Notes: generated by a model from the letters alone, not told the origin. A stretch of DNA of 64,000 bases from Enterovibrio norvegicus_B (GCF_002876705.1 NZ_MDAG01000007.1:248001-312000); one strand, 5' to 3'; numbered from the stretch's first letter, positions 35,951 through 45,639 are shown. Made by a program: numbers and translations.

Positions 35951-36150
35951 TATTATTCTAGTGTGAGATCGCCACGAGAGCAAGTGCGTTGTGATGCATA
36001 AAATATTGGATTTAAAGAAAGAGCATTGCATCGTGAAATAGTCAGTGACACTGCCCAATCTCCGTGTTTGGAGTTATAATTGGTGTGATATCTCAGTCAC
36101 CTAGTTCTGTCGTTACGATCGTCAACGTCTTTAGAAACCAAGAGAAAAAC

Positions 36151-36474
36151 ATGCGAAAACCACTTACTATTTTTACCTCACTGATGCTGTCGGCATGTGT
36201 CACAGCTCCGTTGCCAGAAAGCGAGAAAATTAACGTTCTTTGGGGAGATGCATTAGAGATGATGCATTGTGAAGATAAAGGGACGGTAGTGGGCTCTCAA
36301 GGCCATTGGTATGATTTTTGGTTAATCAATGATGGCGAGCTTACCGAAGGTGCGGTGAGTCAATTGAGGAACAAAGCAATGGCATTGGAAGCAGACACTG
36401 TACTGCTGTATGCCCCCAAACCTTTTTCGACATCTGTGACGTTTTTAGCGAAAGCGTACCGCTGTCATCCGTAA
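36151..36474 (+). CDS. DUF4156-type small lipoprotein
   Basis: The start ATG 36151 follows AAGAGAAA; the frame is open to 36064 but lacks a signal there. The 107-aa product has a lipoprotein signal peptide with lipobox LMLSAC (Cys about 16). The mature part (CEDKGTVVGSQGHWYDFWLI, QLRNKAMALEADTVLL) matches DUF4156 lipoproteins, which are outer-membrane anchored and of unknown role. It converges with and overlaps the Alg8-like gene by ten bases. Confidence 0.82.
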   Translation: MRKPLTIFTSLMLSACVTAPLPESEKINVLWGDALEMMHCEDKGTVVGSQGHWYDFWLINDGELTEGAVSQLRNKAMALEADTVLLYAPKPFSTSVTFLAKAYRCHP

Positions 36475-37973
36475 AGCCACATCACGAAAATTAATAACGT
36501 GCTAAACGCGGCTGTCGTCTGTAAATGCGGCAGCCAACGCTTTATCTGCCCTGATATAGATTTGTCTTCTACGACACCACTGATACCTTGTCGTGTCCAA
36601 CGCTGTACATTGGGATGGAAGAACAGATACACCTTGACCAAAGAGCCAATCAGTTGTTCATACCAGAGTAATACCACAAAGATGGGATGAAACTGGCGAG
36701 ATTGAACACATATTAATAACACATTCAAACTCCGCGTCGCGATGACCCAAAACAAGTAAGCAATCACCACTTTTGTGCCCATATAGGTTGCGACAACCAG
36801 TGCCAATGAAGGGCCGATCAATGTTGTCCACATGCTGATTCGCTGATCAATCAAACAGAACCACAAAAACCAGCCCGCCTTCCGAGGCCCCAGCGCAACG
36901 GCGCGGATGTTACTGCGTAGCATGTTGCCATACCAACGTGTCATCAACGACAGACTGGCTTTTACAAAGCTACCTGAAGGGGCGTCTTCCAAACAGGTGA
37001 CGGTGACATCAGGTAGATACATCATTTTCCAACGCTCTTTCAGTACGAAGTACCAGGTACTTTTATCGTCCCCCGTGAGCATTCGAATACGGCCGTAACG
37101 CCAGTGTTTCACGTGATCGTATCGCAGGTTATCAATGAAATCTGGCGAGAGCGCAAGGGATGCGCGATACACGGAAAATCGCCCCGTTAATACTAGTACG
37201 CGATAAGTCAGGCTAAGGGAACTCATGTAAAAGTGACGCTGGCACATACGCTGGCGGTACCATTGGCGTATCAGTGAATTTCCTTTAACAATAGGCTTGT
37301 TGTGTGTCGTTACGGCGCCAAGATCGTGGTAACGCATTAGAAAGCCAGAGGTTTTCTTTAAGATCCCTTCGGGTAAAACGGTATCGGCATCCATGAGCAC
37401 CAAGATGGCATCTTTCGACACAGGGCGATCTTCTGCGAGCAACGTGAGCGCATCAGCCATGGTGTTGCGCTTGCCTGTGCCATCTTGGTCGATGATGTAC
37501 AGGCTGACAGGGACTTTTTCTTGCAGTTTATCGAACTGCCTTTCAATGATACCGAGGTCTGACTCATCAGACACGCAGGCCACCGCGCGACAAGACACAC
37601 CAAAGTTGCCGATTTCATCAACCAATGCTTTGAATACTGGCGCGCTAATTTCAGGTGTTGTGCGGTAGCAAGGTATCACCAGCAAAATCTCGCTGGGTTT
37701 TTTGGTCATGTCTGCAAGCGTGGATAGAACCGGGTAACGGACATATTGATAGTAAAGCCCACGCAACAGGTGCAGGGTTTTCCAACCGTATCGCCAAGCA
37801 CCAATAATACCTAAGGTATAGAGGACTTCTGGCTGCACTTTGTCAGAAGGCAAAATGGTATAAATTGCCCACAATCCGAGTAGGAGCCCAGCGAAGAACA
37901 GCCACCAAAGGACGGTGACGTGTGTGGGGTCATCCCTATGAAAGCCTTTAACAACGAGTTTATCTGGATTCAT
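36465..37973 (-). CDS. alg8: Alg8-like processive glycosyltransferase (family 2)
   Basis: This 502-aa inner-membrane synthase has membrane helices near residues 22-42 and 50-65, a cytoplasmic GT2 domain (about 90-350), and more helices to the C-terminus. Catalytic motifs match Alg8, the mannuronan synthase: GTGKRNTMADAL, LMDADTVLPEG (DxD), LTGRFSVYRAS, and LTGDDKSTW. The distinctive TRWYGNMLR and LIDQRISMWT segments are also kept. In alginate producers Alg8 polymerises GDP-mannuronate and is switched on by Alg44 and c-di-GMP. Here the gene overlaps its Alg44-like partner by four bases. No epimerase, lyase, acetylase, GDP-mannose dehydrogenase or outer-membrane porin gene is near, so the polymer may not be alginate. 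Confidence 0.82.
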   Translation of the reverse strand: MNPDKLVVKGFHRDDPTHVTVLWWLFFAGLLLGLWAIYTILPSDKVQPEVLYTLGIIGAWRYGWKTLHLLRGLYYQYVRYPVLSTLADMTKKPSEILLVIPCYRTTPEISAPVFKALVDEIGNFGVSCRAVACVSDESDLGIIERQFDKLQEKVPVSLYIIDQDGTGKRNTMADALTLLAEDRPVSKDAILVLMDADTVLPEGILKKTSGFLMRYHDLGAVTTHNKPIVKGNSLIRQWYRQRMCQRHFYMSSLSLTYRVLVLTGRFSVYRASLALSPDFIDNLRYDHVKHWRYGRIRMLTGDDKSTWYFVLKERWKMMYLPDVTVTCLEDAPSGSFVKASLSLMTRWYGNMLRSNIRAVALGPRKAGWFLWFCLIDQRISMWTTLIGPSLALVVATYMGTKVVIAYLFWVIATRSLNVLLICVQSRQFHPIFVVLLWYEQLIGSLVKVYLFFHPNVQRWTRQGISGVVEDKSISGQIKRWLPHLQTTAAFSTLLIFVMWLYG

Positions 37974-39556
37974 AAGTTAAACCAGTGGATGAACACGTCT
38001 TTCCATTTCACGGTCGCGATGACCTTTGCTGGCTCATTCACGACGGAGTCAGCATCTTCAGATGACGGTGTCACTTTTATGAGGGTGTATTGGTTTAGGC
38101 GTGGCAACGTCTTGGGCAAACCGCTGAGTGATTCACCATCGTCGTTGTAAATATCGCTGTTGGACGCGCTGTAAAATTGAATTTTCTCGATGGTGCCGAT
38201 GAGCTTTTCGTCGTTGCTAGCGAGGCGATATTCGACGGGCATGCCAATTTTTAGTAATGCGGCACGTTCAAGTGGCATCAAAGCAAGAATAGAGCGCTCA
38301 GTCCTCTCAGAGGTTGATATAGGTGAGAGCTCAAAAACCGACGTACCTGTTTGTACAACCTGTCCATCAGAGGCGTTGATCGCGACGATGTAACATTTAC
38401 AAGGTGCGTACGCAAGACCGCGGGTTTTCAAACGTTCGATCTCTTCAAGGATTTTGTCTTTACGCTTCACCAAAATGTCGAGCTTGCTCTCCACTTCAAA
38501 TGGCGACTTCATGTCAACCTGTGCTTCGCGAGGTGGCACACCAAGAAGAATTTGGTCAAGTTGGTTCTCTATACCTTCAATGTGTGTATCTAGGGTTAAG
38601 ATATCGCGTTTTATCTCGAAGATTTCGACTCGTTCTAATTCACGAGAGACCACATCGACAGACCCTGATCTCACGCCTTTTATATAGAGACGTAAAATGC
38701 TTTCCCGTGCCGCCAGTTCATCTTCTAACAAGCTGCGTTTTTCGGATATGTATTTTAGTTCTTGGAATAATCGTGAATTATACCTAGCAACGGCCTCTTT
38801 ACTTTGGCGCAATAGGGTTTGGTAGTACAAAATTTCACTGTTGATATTGCTGAGCTCTTGTTTATCTTTAGCCAGCAAATCGGTGCCTTCCTCGGTGTAT
38901 ATCGAGAACAGCAATTGTCCTTTTTCGACTAACTGTCCGGGTTTGAAGTCCCCCAAACGCAATACCCCATTGCTGTAACTTTTCTGGGTGAGCACGGGTT
39001 GACTGACAGCGGCATGCTGCGACTCAATAGAAAGCACGCGAGACTGGATCATTAATGCAGCGATGGTAATCAGAGACAGTGCAACAATGGCGACGGTGGC
39101 AAAGCGCCACCAATTCTGCTGCATGCGCTTCACTTCTTCTTCGTGAAGCTGCGCTTTTACGCCATAAGATGTCACGCTTTCTAGCGAAATGGTTTCACCG
39201 GTAAGGTAGGTATCAACGATGGACTGCAGCGTTTTTTGGTGACCGGAGTTTAGGGAGTAGAATTGGCAACCGAGAACGTAACCTTCTTCACTGACACGCA
39301 TCACTTCAAACTGGCAAGGGGTAGAAAAGCGACCAACTGGCAGATCGAAACAGAGGTTGCCAGCGCCTTTGTCGCCTTTCTTGCCCATATACTTATTATC
39401 GTGCAGAGAAAAGCCGCCTACACTCCACTCGTTGGTAGGGTACATGACACCGTCGATTTCGACCTGAGCAGGAAATTCAATACGAGGAAACTTTCGCGCA
39501 CCTGATCGTGATCGAAACGTATGAATCGAACCCGTGCTGATTGCTGCTACTCCCAT
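37970..39556 (-). CDS. Alg44-like PilZ / HlyD membrane-fusion protein
   Basis: The likely start is ATG 39556 with GGAG six bases upstream; ATG 39568 is four codons earlier. The product is 528 aa. The N-terminal PilZ domain (about 15-115) has RKFPR for the RxxxR motif and EWSVGG where (D/N)xSxxG is expected. A single membrane helix follows (about 162-184, FATVAIVALSLITIAALMI). The periplasmic HlyD-like part has a long coiled coil (about 240-385) and a beta barrel. Alg44 of Pseudomonas has the same order but is shorter. It would sense c-di-GMP and activate the coupled synthase. Activation is inferred. Confidence 0.82.
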   Translation of the reverse strand: MGVAAISTGSIHTFRSRSGARKFPRIEFPAQVEIDGVMYPTNEWSVGGFSLHDNKYMGKKGDKGAGNLCFDLPVGRFSTPCQFEVMRVSEEGYVLGCQFYSLNSGHQKTLQSIVDTYLTGETISLESVTSYGVKAQLHEEEVKRMQQNWWRFATVAIVALSLITIAALMIQSRVLSIESQHAAVSQPVLTQKSYSNGVLRLGDFKPGQLVEKGQLLFSIYTEEGTDLLAKDKQELSNINSEILYYQTLLRQSKEAVARYNSRLFQELKYISEKRSLLEDELAARESILRLYIKGVRSGSVDVVSRELERVEIFEIKRDILTLDTHIEGIENQLDQILLGVPPREAQVDMKSPFEVESKLDILVKRKDKILEEIERLKTRGLAYAPCKCYIVAINASDGQVVQTGTSVFELSPISTSERTERSILALMPLERAALLKIGMPVEYRLASNDEKLIGTIEKIQFYSASNSDIYNDDGESLSGLPKTLPRLNQYTLIKVTPSSEDADSVVNEPAKVIATVKWKDVFIHWFNL

Positions 39557-39864
39557 GAGTGTCTCCATGTCCTTAATCGCGTTGTTACATGTGTTTGCAA
39601 GAGTCGCGCCAAGTTAACATGTGACAATATATTGAGATTTTTGTTTCAATTGTGATTAATTGATAAGTATATAAGCTAATTGAGAAATCGGAGGAATTCG
39701 TGCGCTTGATGTGAGTTGACGACAAAAAATGTGTTACAAACACAGTCAAAAAGTCGGCAGGCTGGAAAAACTATGGCGGAAAGCTCTTTCCTATTATGCA
39801 TCAAATTGAGGCGATTTTTTGCAAAATGCGATCTGGGGGTTTAACAATAGATGCTTCAATATAA

Positions 39865-39891
39865 AAGAAAAAAGAGCGATAAACGCTCTTT
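39865..39891 (-). terminator. Rho-independent terminator of the 39924-40262 gene
   Basis: AAAGAGCG-ATAAA-CGCTCTTT forms the stem and the minus strand continues with TTTCTTTTAT. It lies 33 bases after the stop. The rest of 39557-39923 shows no gene and should carry the promoter of the Alg44-like gene. Confidence 0.82.
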
Positions 39892-39923
39892 CTCGAAGAA
39901 GGTGTGTTGTATCAGGCCAACGT

Positions 39924-40262
39924 TTACACTTTGGTGGCGCGTTCAATGTGGAACATGTGGATTTCATGAAGAATGCGCTCAGAAATGATGTCTGAGATGA
40001 TGTCATCAAACCGCGCCTGCATCGCTTGTACGGCAGGGATAATGTCCATCATCGCTTGTTGATTCTCTTCGTTGATCTCTACATCTAACCCAAGGTCAAA
40101 ATCCAAGGTCGCAATGAAAGGCTTCATCCGTTCCAAGATGCAATTGATCATGTGTTCATTCGAGCTCAGGTAGCTCAACTCTTCCTTGATCATTTCTGTC
40201 ACAGCGCACGATTGAGGCGAAGTTGGCGCGCTTTTCGTTGGGAATGCAATAACTGTCGGCAT
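39924..40262 (-). CDS. Hypothetical acidic protein, 112 aa
   Basis: This small cytoplasmic protein is acidic and helical (EMIKEELSYLSSNEHMINCI, FDLGLDVEINEENQQAMMD). It has no membrane segment or signal. I recognise no family. It lies between the Alg8/Alg44-like operon and a hybrid kinase operon on the same strand, and has its own terminator. Its 3' end is rich in Ile/His. Real coding is likely from the terminator and codon pattern. Confidence 0.65.
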   Translation of the reverse strand: MPTVIAFPTKSAPTSPQSCAVTEMIKEELSYLSSNEHMINCILERMKPFIATLDFDLGLDVEINEENQQAMMDIIPAVQAMQARFDDIISDIISERILHEIHMFHIERATKV

Positions 40263-40447
40263 AGCGTTTACTCTTAAAATGTAAATCGATGGTATAAATT
40301 ATTATTTTTTTGTATTTGTACTTAAAACTAGATAAAAAATACCCACTTGCCTAGGGGGGGCTTGTCATAGTGCAGCTAGGTTAGCAAACTTCATATAAAT
40401 GGCGCAAAAAGCAACCTTATCGCGCTTGCATTATTGCAACTCGTCTA

Positions 40448-43400
40448 CTACTGCATTAATTCTAGCATTCTGGCGCAAAGATTTTCCGAACTCTTCAATA
40501 GCCTTTGATATTCCTTCTGTATGGTATCGCTGTCTTCAACGTCATGGTGTTCAATGTTTTTACACGCTGTTGAAAAGTCGATAGCACCCACCATAAGCGC
40601 CGCACCTTTCATTTTGTGCGCGATTTTCTTCACGTCAGAGAATCGCTTTTCATCCCACGCGATTTCTAACGCGGCAATGTCTTCATTTTGTACTTTCAAG
40701 AACCGTCCCACCAACATTTTAATTAAGTCAGGGTCATCGCCTGTGGTTTCTTTCAATGTGCTGAGATCGAATGGAGTGCCTGCATCTGCATCTGCATCTG
40801 TATCTGAAGTTGTATCTGAAGCTGGCTGGGTGTTGTTTGTTGACGCGAGGTGCGTGTTGAGCGTGGAAACGTCTGCGCTTGCTTCAACATCCGGTGTGAG
40901 ACCATGAGGCTGTGCCTGTAAAGCCGGTATCGGCTCTGGCTGAGACTCAATATGTTCAGGCATCAGTTTGTTCATCATTACGATGAGCGCTTGTTGTTTG
41001 AACGGTTTCGCGATGTATTCGGTCATTCCCTCTTGAAGGCATCGCTCTCTGTCACCCGCGAGCGCATTAGCGGTCATCGCGATAATGGGGATGGCCGGCA
41101 GGTTATTGTCAGCTTCTAACTGGCGGATTTTACGTGTGGCTTCATACCCATCCATGACGGGCATTTGGCAATCCATGAAGATCATGTCGTAGCGGTTTGC
41201 GATGAAACGTTCAAAGGCAATGGCACCGTTATCAGCCACGGTAGGTGTGCAATTGAGCTTTCTTAACACCGTACAGATGAGCTCTTGGTTAACGGGGTGA
41301 TCTTCTGCTACCAGAACCGATAGCCCTGTTTTCAGCAATTGAGTGTCTGCGATTTTTGCAATTTCTTCGCGCTGCGCCAATTGCTTAAAGACATCATCAC
41401 GGCTGAAACCTTGCTCGTGCATTTGAATAATGGTTTCAAGTGCTTGTGTCAGATTCAGTATGGTAAACGGGGCTGTCAGCGCCGCAGAGATAGAATAAGG
41501 GCGGTGTGTGAGTACGCCTTTGATATCAGCAAGGTACACGACGTGTTGCGTGTACGTGGTGGGTTCAATGCAGGTGCGAAGCTCTTCCAGCGAAATAGAA
41601 TGGTCGAGTAAGGTGACCAAGAAAGGCGATGATGATGACAAGGCGAGAGAGGCGGCAGTTTCATCCAGCGCAGTCACCACTTGCATGTCATGGTATTCAA
41701 GGTAGCGTTTTACATTTTTCGTCTGACTGACGCAACGTGACACGATCAGTGCACGTTGCTTCTTGAGTGAATCGGAGGGTTGCAGTAGGTCTTGAAGCGC
41801 ATTTTCAGGTTGTTTGAGATTGAGGTGGATGGTGAACACTGAGCCTTCGCCCACTTCGCTATCTGCGTGGATAGTGCCCCCAAGCAAGTCAACGAACTTC
41901 TGACAGATAGGCAAACCCAGCCCCGTGCCCTGGTATCGACGCTTAGAGCTGTTATCAATCTGGGAAAAGTTTTCGAACACTTTATCTAGGTGTTCTTTTT
42001 TGATGCCGATGCCCGTGTCCGTGACTTTCATTTCCACATGGCACACTGTGTTAGTTCCATTTAAATGTGTGCTCAGCAAACGAATAGACACGTCCACAAA
42101 CCCACTGTCGGTGAACTTGGCTGAGTTACCTGCAATATTCACGAGTATTTGACGAAGCTTAGAAAAGTCCCCTGTGAGCGAAAAAGGTAAACCTGGGTCG
42201 ACAAAGGACGTAAAGGTCACGCCATCTTTTACGCGTGGGGCAACAATGTTGGTGATGTTCTCCATTAACTCACTGACCGCGAACGTTTCTTCGCGGATAG
42301 GCATTTTACCTGCTTCAATTTTCGAGAGATCTAATACGTCATTGATGATATCGAGAAGTGCGTTGGCGGAAACAGAAATGGTGTTGTTGTAATGCTTCTG
42401 TTCGTACGCAAGATCAGTGTTCCCAAGGACTTCTGACATACCGATAATGCCATTGATGGGCGTGCGAATTTCGTGGCTCATCATCGCGAGGAACGTTGAT
42501 TTGGCCTCATTGGCATGTTCAGCGTCTTCTTTTGCTGTTCGCAATGCCTCGGTCACTTCTTGGTTAAGCTGAGTCTGTTTATCGGAAAACATCATGCTGC
42601 AAATACTCTTCACAACCGGTGCAATCCAATCTACTTGCTTCTCGCTATAGGGGGAATCACGCCCTGCAAGCACGATTAACCCTAAGGTGTCGCGTTTCGA
42701 TACCAATGGAATCAAGGTGTAGTGCTTATAGAAATCTGTGCGTTCCGATTCGACAGTAAAGTGCAGCGACGAGAACTCCGTCCGACGTAAAGAAAGGGCC
42801 GTGTCAGCATAGGAGAGTAAAGATTCAGGTAGCCCTGTAAACTCCTTCGATTGGCGGCCTGTTTGATGTTTGAACATCACTTTTTGTTCACCATCATCGA
42901 AAGACAGCATTGCCGCAAGGCTACTTTCCGTAAAGCTTGCCAAAACCACCAGGGCTTTCTTGAAGCTGCGTTCTGAGTCGCCCGTCGTCATGTACATGTC
43001 TTGCACTGTATTGAATACGGAGTACAAGGCATTACTGCGACTCAATTTATCTTCAATGGTGCTTTGTTTGGTGATGTCTCTGAGGTTCACCACCACGTAA
43101 TCATTACCGCTAATGTGCTGCTTTTTGGCTTTGATATTCAGATAAACCATTTGGTCGTTAATGCCATAGCGATGAATATTGCCCATTTCGCCTTTGTTCA
43201 TGGCATCGACATAAATGTCATCGATCACACGGATAAGCTTTTCATTTTCTGATGTTTGAAATGCATTGAGCAAGCATGGCTGAGGAACATCACTTGGCAG
43301 CAGCGCCAATTCGAACGCTTTATCGTTTACCGAGACTGTCATACCTTTGCTGTCGAGTACGATCACGCCATCCGCGTAGTTTCTAAGGATAGATTCAAGA

Positions 43401-44491
43401 TAAAGCTTGCTGAAGCTTATCTTGAGTGATGTTTTTGCATGGAGTGCGAGGAAAACGGTGAACGCGGCGGTCACCGCTAAGAACACCCAAAGTAAATAAT
43501 TACGGGTGTAGTAAATTGCATTGAGCGCGCTGTCGGCATCAAACTCAATCACCACGGCCATTGGGTATTGCTCATGCCACTGCCATACGCCAACTACGTC
43601 ATCTTTTCGATGGCCTTGGTAGCCAACCACATTCATTCTGGCTTGAGTGTCATCGCTTGTAAGCAATGACCAAGGTGACGCGTTAATTTGATTGCTCACT
43701 GAGGGACGGCTCAATGAGAAGGGGTAGGCTGATGCATTGGCGGTGTGATAGGGCGCGATGCGTTCCCCGTTTTTATTGACGGCAAAGGCGAGTCGCGTAT
43801 CTGTTTGTTCTTGGTTTATGAAGATGCGATCGAATTGCTCGCTGTTGCGAAGTAAGACAAGGATCGGGCGTTGATCAACGGGCAGCGTTTCTGATGTTTG
43901 ATTGGCGATATGAAGAGAGAATCCAAGAGAAATTGTCGTACCATCACGTTCTCTTGGCCCTTTTTCTGGCGCGCTTATGTATTCCCCTTCGGCTTGAATG
44001 CGCCGTCCGTGGTTCTGATAGATTTGGTCTGCCCATGCTTGATTAAACGGCGTTACGCTTAACAGCAGTTTGCCGCTTTCTGAAAACAGTAGTGCGTTAT
44101 CGTATTCGAAATTTTCTAGGTATTCCGAAAGCGTACGGTGGATGTTTTCGTCTGTATTGGGCAGGAGAAGGTCTGTCTGACCATTGCCGGGGTGGCTTTT
44201 TCGGCCAAAGGCTTTGGCATAGCGATACATGTTGCTGACAAGGATCTTGTCATTTGCAACGAGTGTAAGCTCGCGCTCTCGATGATGATACCAATCTGAA
44301 ATCGCGACGCTGACGTTAGCGATTTCAGATTGCAGGAAGTATTCAATTTTCAACTGAGTGTCATTGACAATGGAACGGTAGAACCAGAGGAAAGACAGCA
44401 TGATAATGGCGACAACGGCTGTCCCGCTGACAATCAGTTGGATGAGGGTGTTGCGCGACTCGGGGTTAGAAAAGGGAGAATGATTGTGCAT
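40448..44491 (-). CDS. Hybrid sensor histidine kinase with Cache-like sensor, PAS, GAF, two receivers and HPt
   Basis: This 1347-aa inner-membrane kinase has helices at about 16-39 and 332-352 enclosing a periplasmic double-Cache-like sensor. Next come a PAS domain (about 370-475), a GAF-like domain (about 490-640), HisKA with MMSHEIRTPINGIIGM (about 672-687) and HATPase_c with GTGLGLPICQKF. A degenerate first receiver follows (about 930-1040, Asp in TLLDHS but little else). The second receiver is canonical (LMDCQMPVMDGYEA... AKPF misaligned only slightly, IFMDCQMPVMDG). A C-terminal HPt domain has its phospho-His in AHKMKGAALM. It can thus run a full His-Asp-His relay. It ends 12 bases after the hemerythrin response regulator gene, its likely target or input. 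Confidence 0.92.
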   Translation of the reverse strand: MHNHSPFSNPESRNTLIQLIVSGTAVVAIIMLSFLWFYRSIVNDTQLKIEYFLQSEIANVSVAISDWYHHRERELTLVANDKILVSNMYRYAKAFGRKSHPGNGQTDLLLPNTDENIHRTLSEYLENFEYDNALLFSESGKLLLSVTPFNQAWADQIYQNHGRRIQAEGEYISAPEKGPRERDGTTISLGFSLHIANQTSETLPVDQRPILVLLRNSEQFDRIFINQEQTDTRLAFAVNKNGERIAPYHTANASAYPFSLSRPSVSNQINASPWSLLTSDDTQARMNVVGYQGHRKDDVVGVWQWHEQYPMAVVIEFDADSALNAIYYTRNYLLWVFLAVTAAFTVFLALHAKTSLKISFSKLYLESILRNYADGVIVLDSKGMTVSVNDKAFELALLPSDVPQPCLLNAFQTSENEKLIRVIDDIYVDAMNKGEMGNIHRYGINDQMVYLNIKAKKQHISGNDYVVVNLRDITKQSTIEDKLSRSNALYSVFNTVQDMYMTTGDSERSFKKALVVLASFTESSLAAMLSFDDGEQKVMFKHQTGRQSKEFTGLPESLLSYADTALSLRRTEFSSLHFTVESERTDFYKHYTLIPLVSKRDTLGLIVLAGRDSPYSEKQVDWIAPVVKSICSMMFSDKQTQLNQEVTEALRTAKEDAEHANEAKSTFLAMMSHEIRTPINGIIGMSEVLGNTDLAYEQKHYNNTISVSANALLDIINDVLDLSKIEAGKMPIREETFAVSELMENITNIVAPRVKDGVTFTSFVDPGLPFSLTGDFSKLRQILVNIAGNSAKFTDSGFVDVSIRLLSTHLNGTNTVCHVEMKVTDTGIGIKKEHLDKVFENFSQIDNSSKRRYQGTGLGLPICQKFVDLLGGTIHADSEVGEGSVFTIHLNLKQPENALQDLLQPSDSLKKQRALIVSRCVSQTKNVKRYLEYHDMQVVTALDETAASLALSSSSPFLVTLLDHSISLEELRTCIEPTTYTQHVVYLADIKGVLTHRPYSISAALTAPFTILNLTQALETIIQMHEQGFSRDDVFKQLAQREEIAKIADTQLLKTGLSVLVAEDHPVNQELICTVLRKLNCTPTVADNGAIAFERFIANRYDMIFMDCQMPVMDGYEATRKIRQLEADNNLPAIPIIAMTANALAGDRERCLQEGMTEYIAKPFKQQALIVMMNKLMPEHIESQPEPIPALQAQPHGLTPDVEASADVSTLNTHLASTNNTQPASDTTSDTDADADAGTPFDLSTLKETTGDDPDLIKMLVGRFLKVQNEDIAALEIAWDEKRFSDVKKIAHKMKGAALMVGAIDFSTACKNIEHHDVEDSDTIQKEYQRLLKSSENLCARMLELMQ
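40781..40822. repeat. Degenerate hexanucleotide repeat in the kinase linker
   Basis: About seven TGCATC/TGTATC/TGAAGC-type hexamers lie in tandem. The minus strand encodes an Asp/Ala/Thr/Ser run between receiver 2 and HPt. The unit is a multiple of three, so slippage would change linker length but not the frame. Confidence 0.7.
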
Positions 44492-44503
44492 TCACGGCCC
44501 TAT

Positions 44504-45508
44504 TTAAACGAGTTCAGTGAAGACGGATTTGTACTTGGTATCTTCCTGAACAACGTGTTTGACCCACCAAAAGCGCAATAATCGGAAAAAATCAGTGCGG
44601 TAGAAGCTCGGGTCAGCCTGACATTTCAACACGACGAACTCGGCTTGCTTGACGAGGCGTCCATGCATGTCTTTGTGCATTTTTAATCGAGGGTAAGCTC
44701 GCTCGCTGAGGAGCGACTCTTCAAGCACGATGTGATTATTCACGTAATGCTGAAAACGTTTGGCAATGTCTTCAAACACATGGTTGTCATGTTCGTGATT
44801 AACGATGACGTCATACGTGTCGTTGATGATGTCGAGCAATTGCATGTTGCTCTTATCGAGTTCGGTATGGCCGACACTAAAACGGTCTTGCCACTTGATG
44901 AAGTATTTTTTGTTGTCTGCGGGTTCAACGGCAGGTGTGGGCTGAGGTGTTGAAGCGACAGGCTCATGCACAGGGACATGCACGTCAGGTTTTTGTTCTT
45001 TCATCAGCGCATCAAATTCGCTGACATCGGAATCCGTGAAGGCGACTTGTCCGTTCATCTGGAATGCAGTGGATTTCGCAGGATCTTGTTGGTACATGTC
45101 GAAGTAGTGTTCGACCGTTTTCTTGGCTTTTGCTTGCTGCGAAAGTTGGTTAATACGCTCTTGAAGTGCTTGTCGATTGACAGGTTTTACCAAAAAAGCA
45201 TCAACGTCGAACGCGATGCATTGAGCGATCACGCTTTCAGATGCATTGGCCGTTAGAATAATGATGGGTATATCGTGCTGTAACCCATAGCGTCCGCTTC
45301 TGATCAGACGGAGCATCTCGAGTCCGTCAATGGGTTCCATTTGGAGGTCGGTGATAATGAGAGAAGGTCGCTCATGGAATATTTTCGAAATGGCATCCGC
45401 ACCATCAATCGCCATGATCGATTCTTTAAAGCCGAGCGAAGTCGCCATAATAGCGATGGTTTCGCGAATCATTTCGTGATCATCAACGACGAGACATCGG
45501 TCAAGCAT
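44504..45508 (-). CDS. Response regulator with C-terminal hemerythrin domain
   Basis: This 334-aa protein has an N-terminal receiver (about 1-125) with VVDDHE, phospho-acceptor Asp in IITDLQMEPIDG and Lys in VKPV. A proline-rich linker follows. The C-terminal bacteriohemerythrin domain (about 205-330) shows all expected di-iron ligands: VGHTELD, HIVLEES (HxxxE), KMHKDMH (HxxxH) and VKHVVQED (HxxxxD). Such domains bind O2 and can respond to NO or redox. There is no DNA-binding or enzymatic output domain. The ATG has GGGAGG upstream. It is the first gene of the operon with the hybrid kinase. Confidence 0.92.
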   Translation of the reverse strand: MLDRCLVVDDHEMIRETIAIMATSLGFKESIMAIDGADAISKIFHERPSLIITDLQMEPIDGLEMLRLIRSGRYGLQHDIPIIILTANASESVIAQCIAFDVDAFLVKPVNRQALQERINQLSQQAKAKKTVEHYFDMYQQDPAKSTAFQMNGQVAFTDSDVSEFDALMKEQKPDVHVPVHEPVASTPQPTPAVEPADNKKYFIKWQDRFSVGHTELDKSNMQLLDIINDTYDVIVNHEHDNHVFEDIAKRFQHYVNNHIVLEESLLSERAYPRLKMHKDMHGRLVKQAEFVVLKCQADPSFYRTDFFRLLRFWWVKHVVQEDTKYKSVFTELV

Positions 45509-45639
45509 AGAGCGTCCTCCCTTTTTCTTGTTTCCCTCTATTTAAGAAATAGTCTATATCGCTGATATTTCAATAAAAGAAGCACTTGTTTCCTAATTTG
45601 GAATAAGGGTCTCTGATGCGCATCTCGTTTTATAAATTT

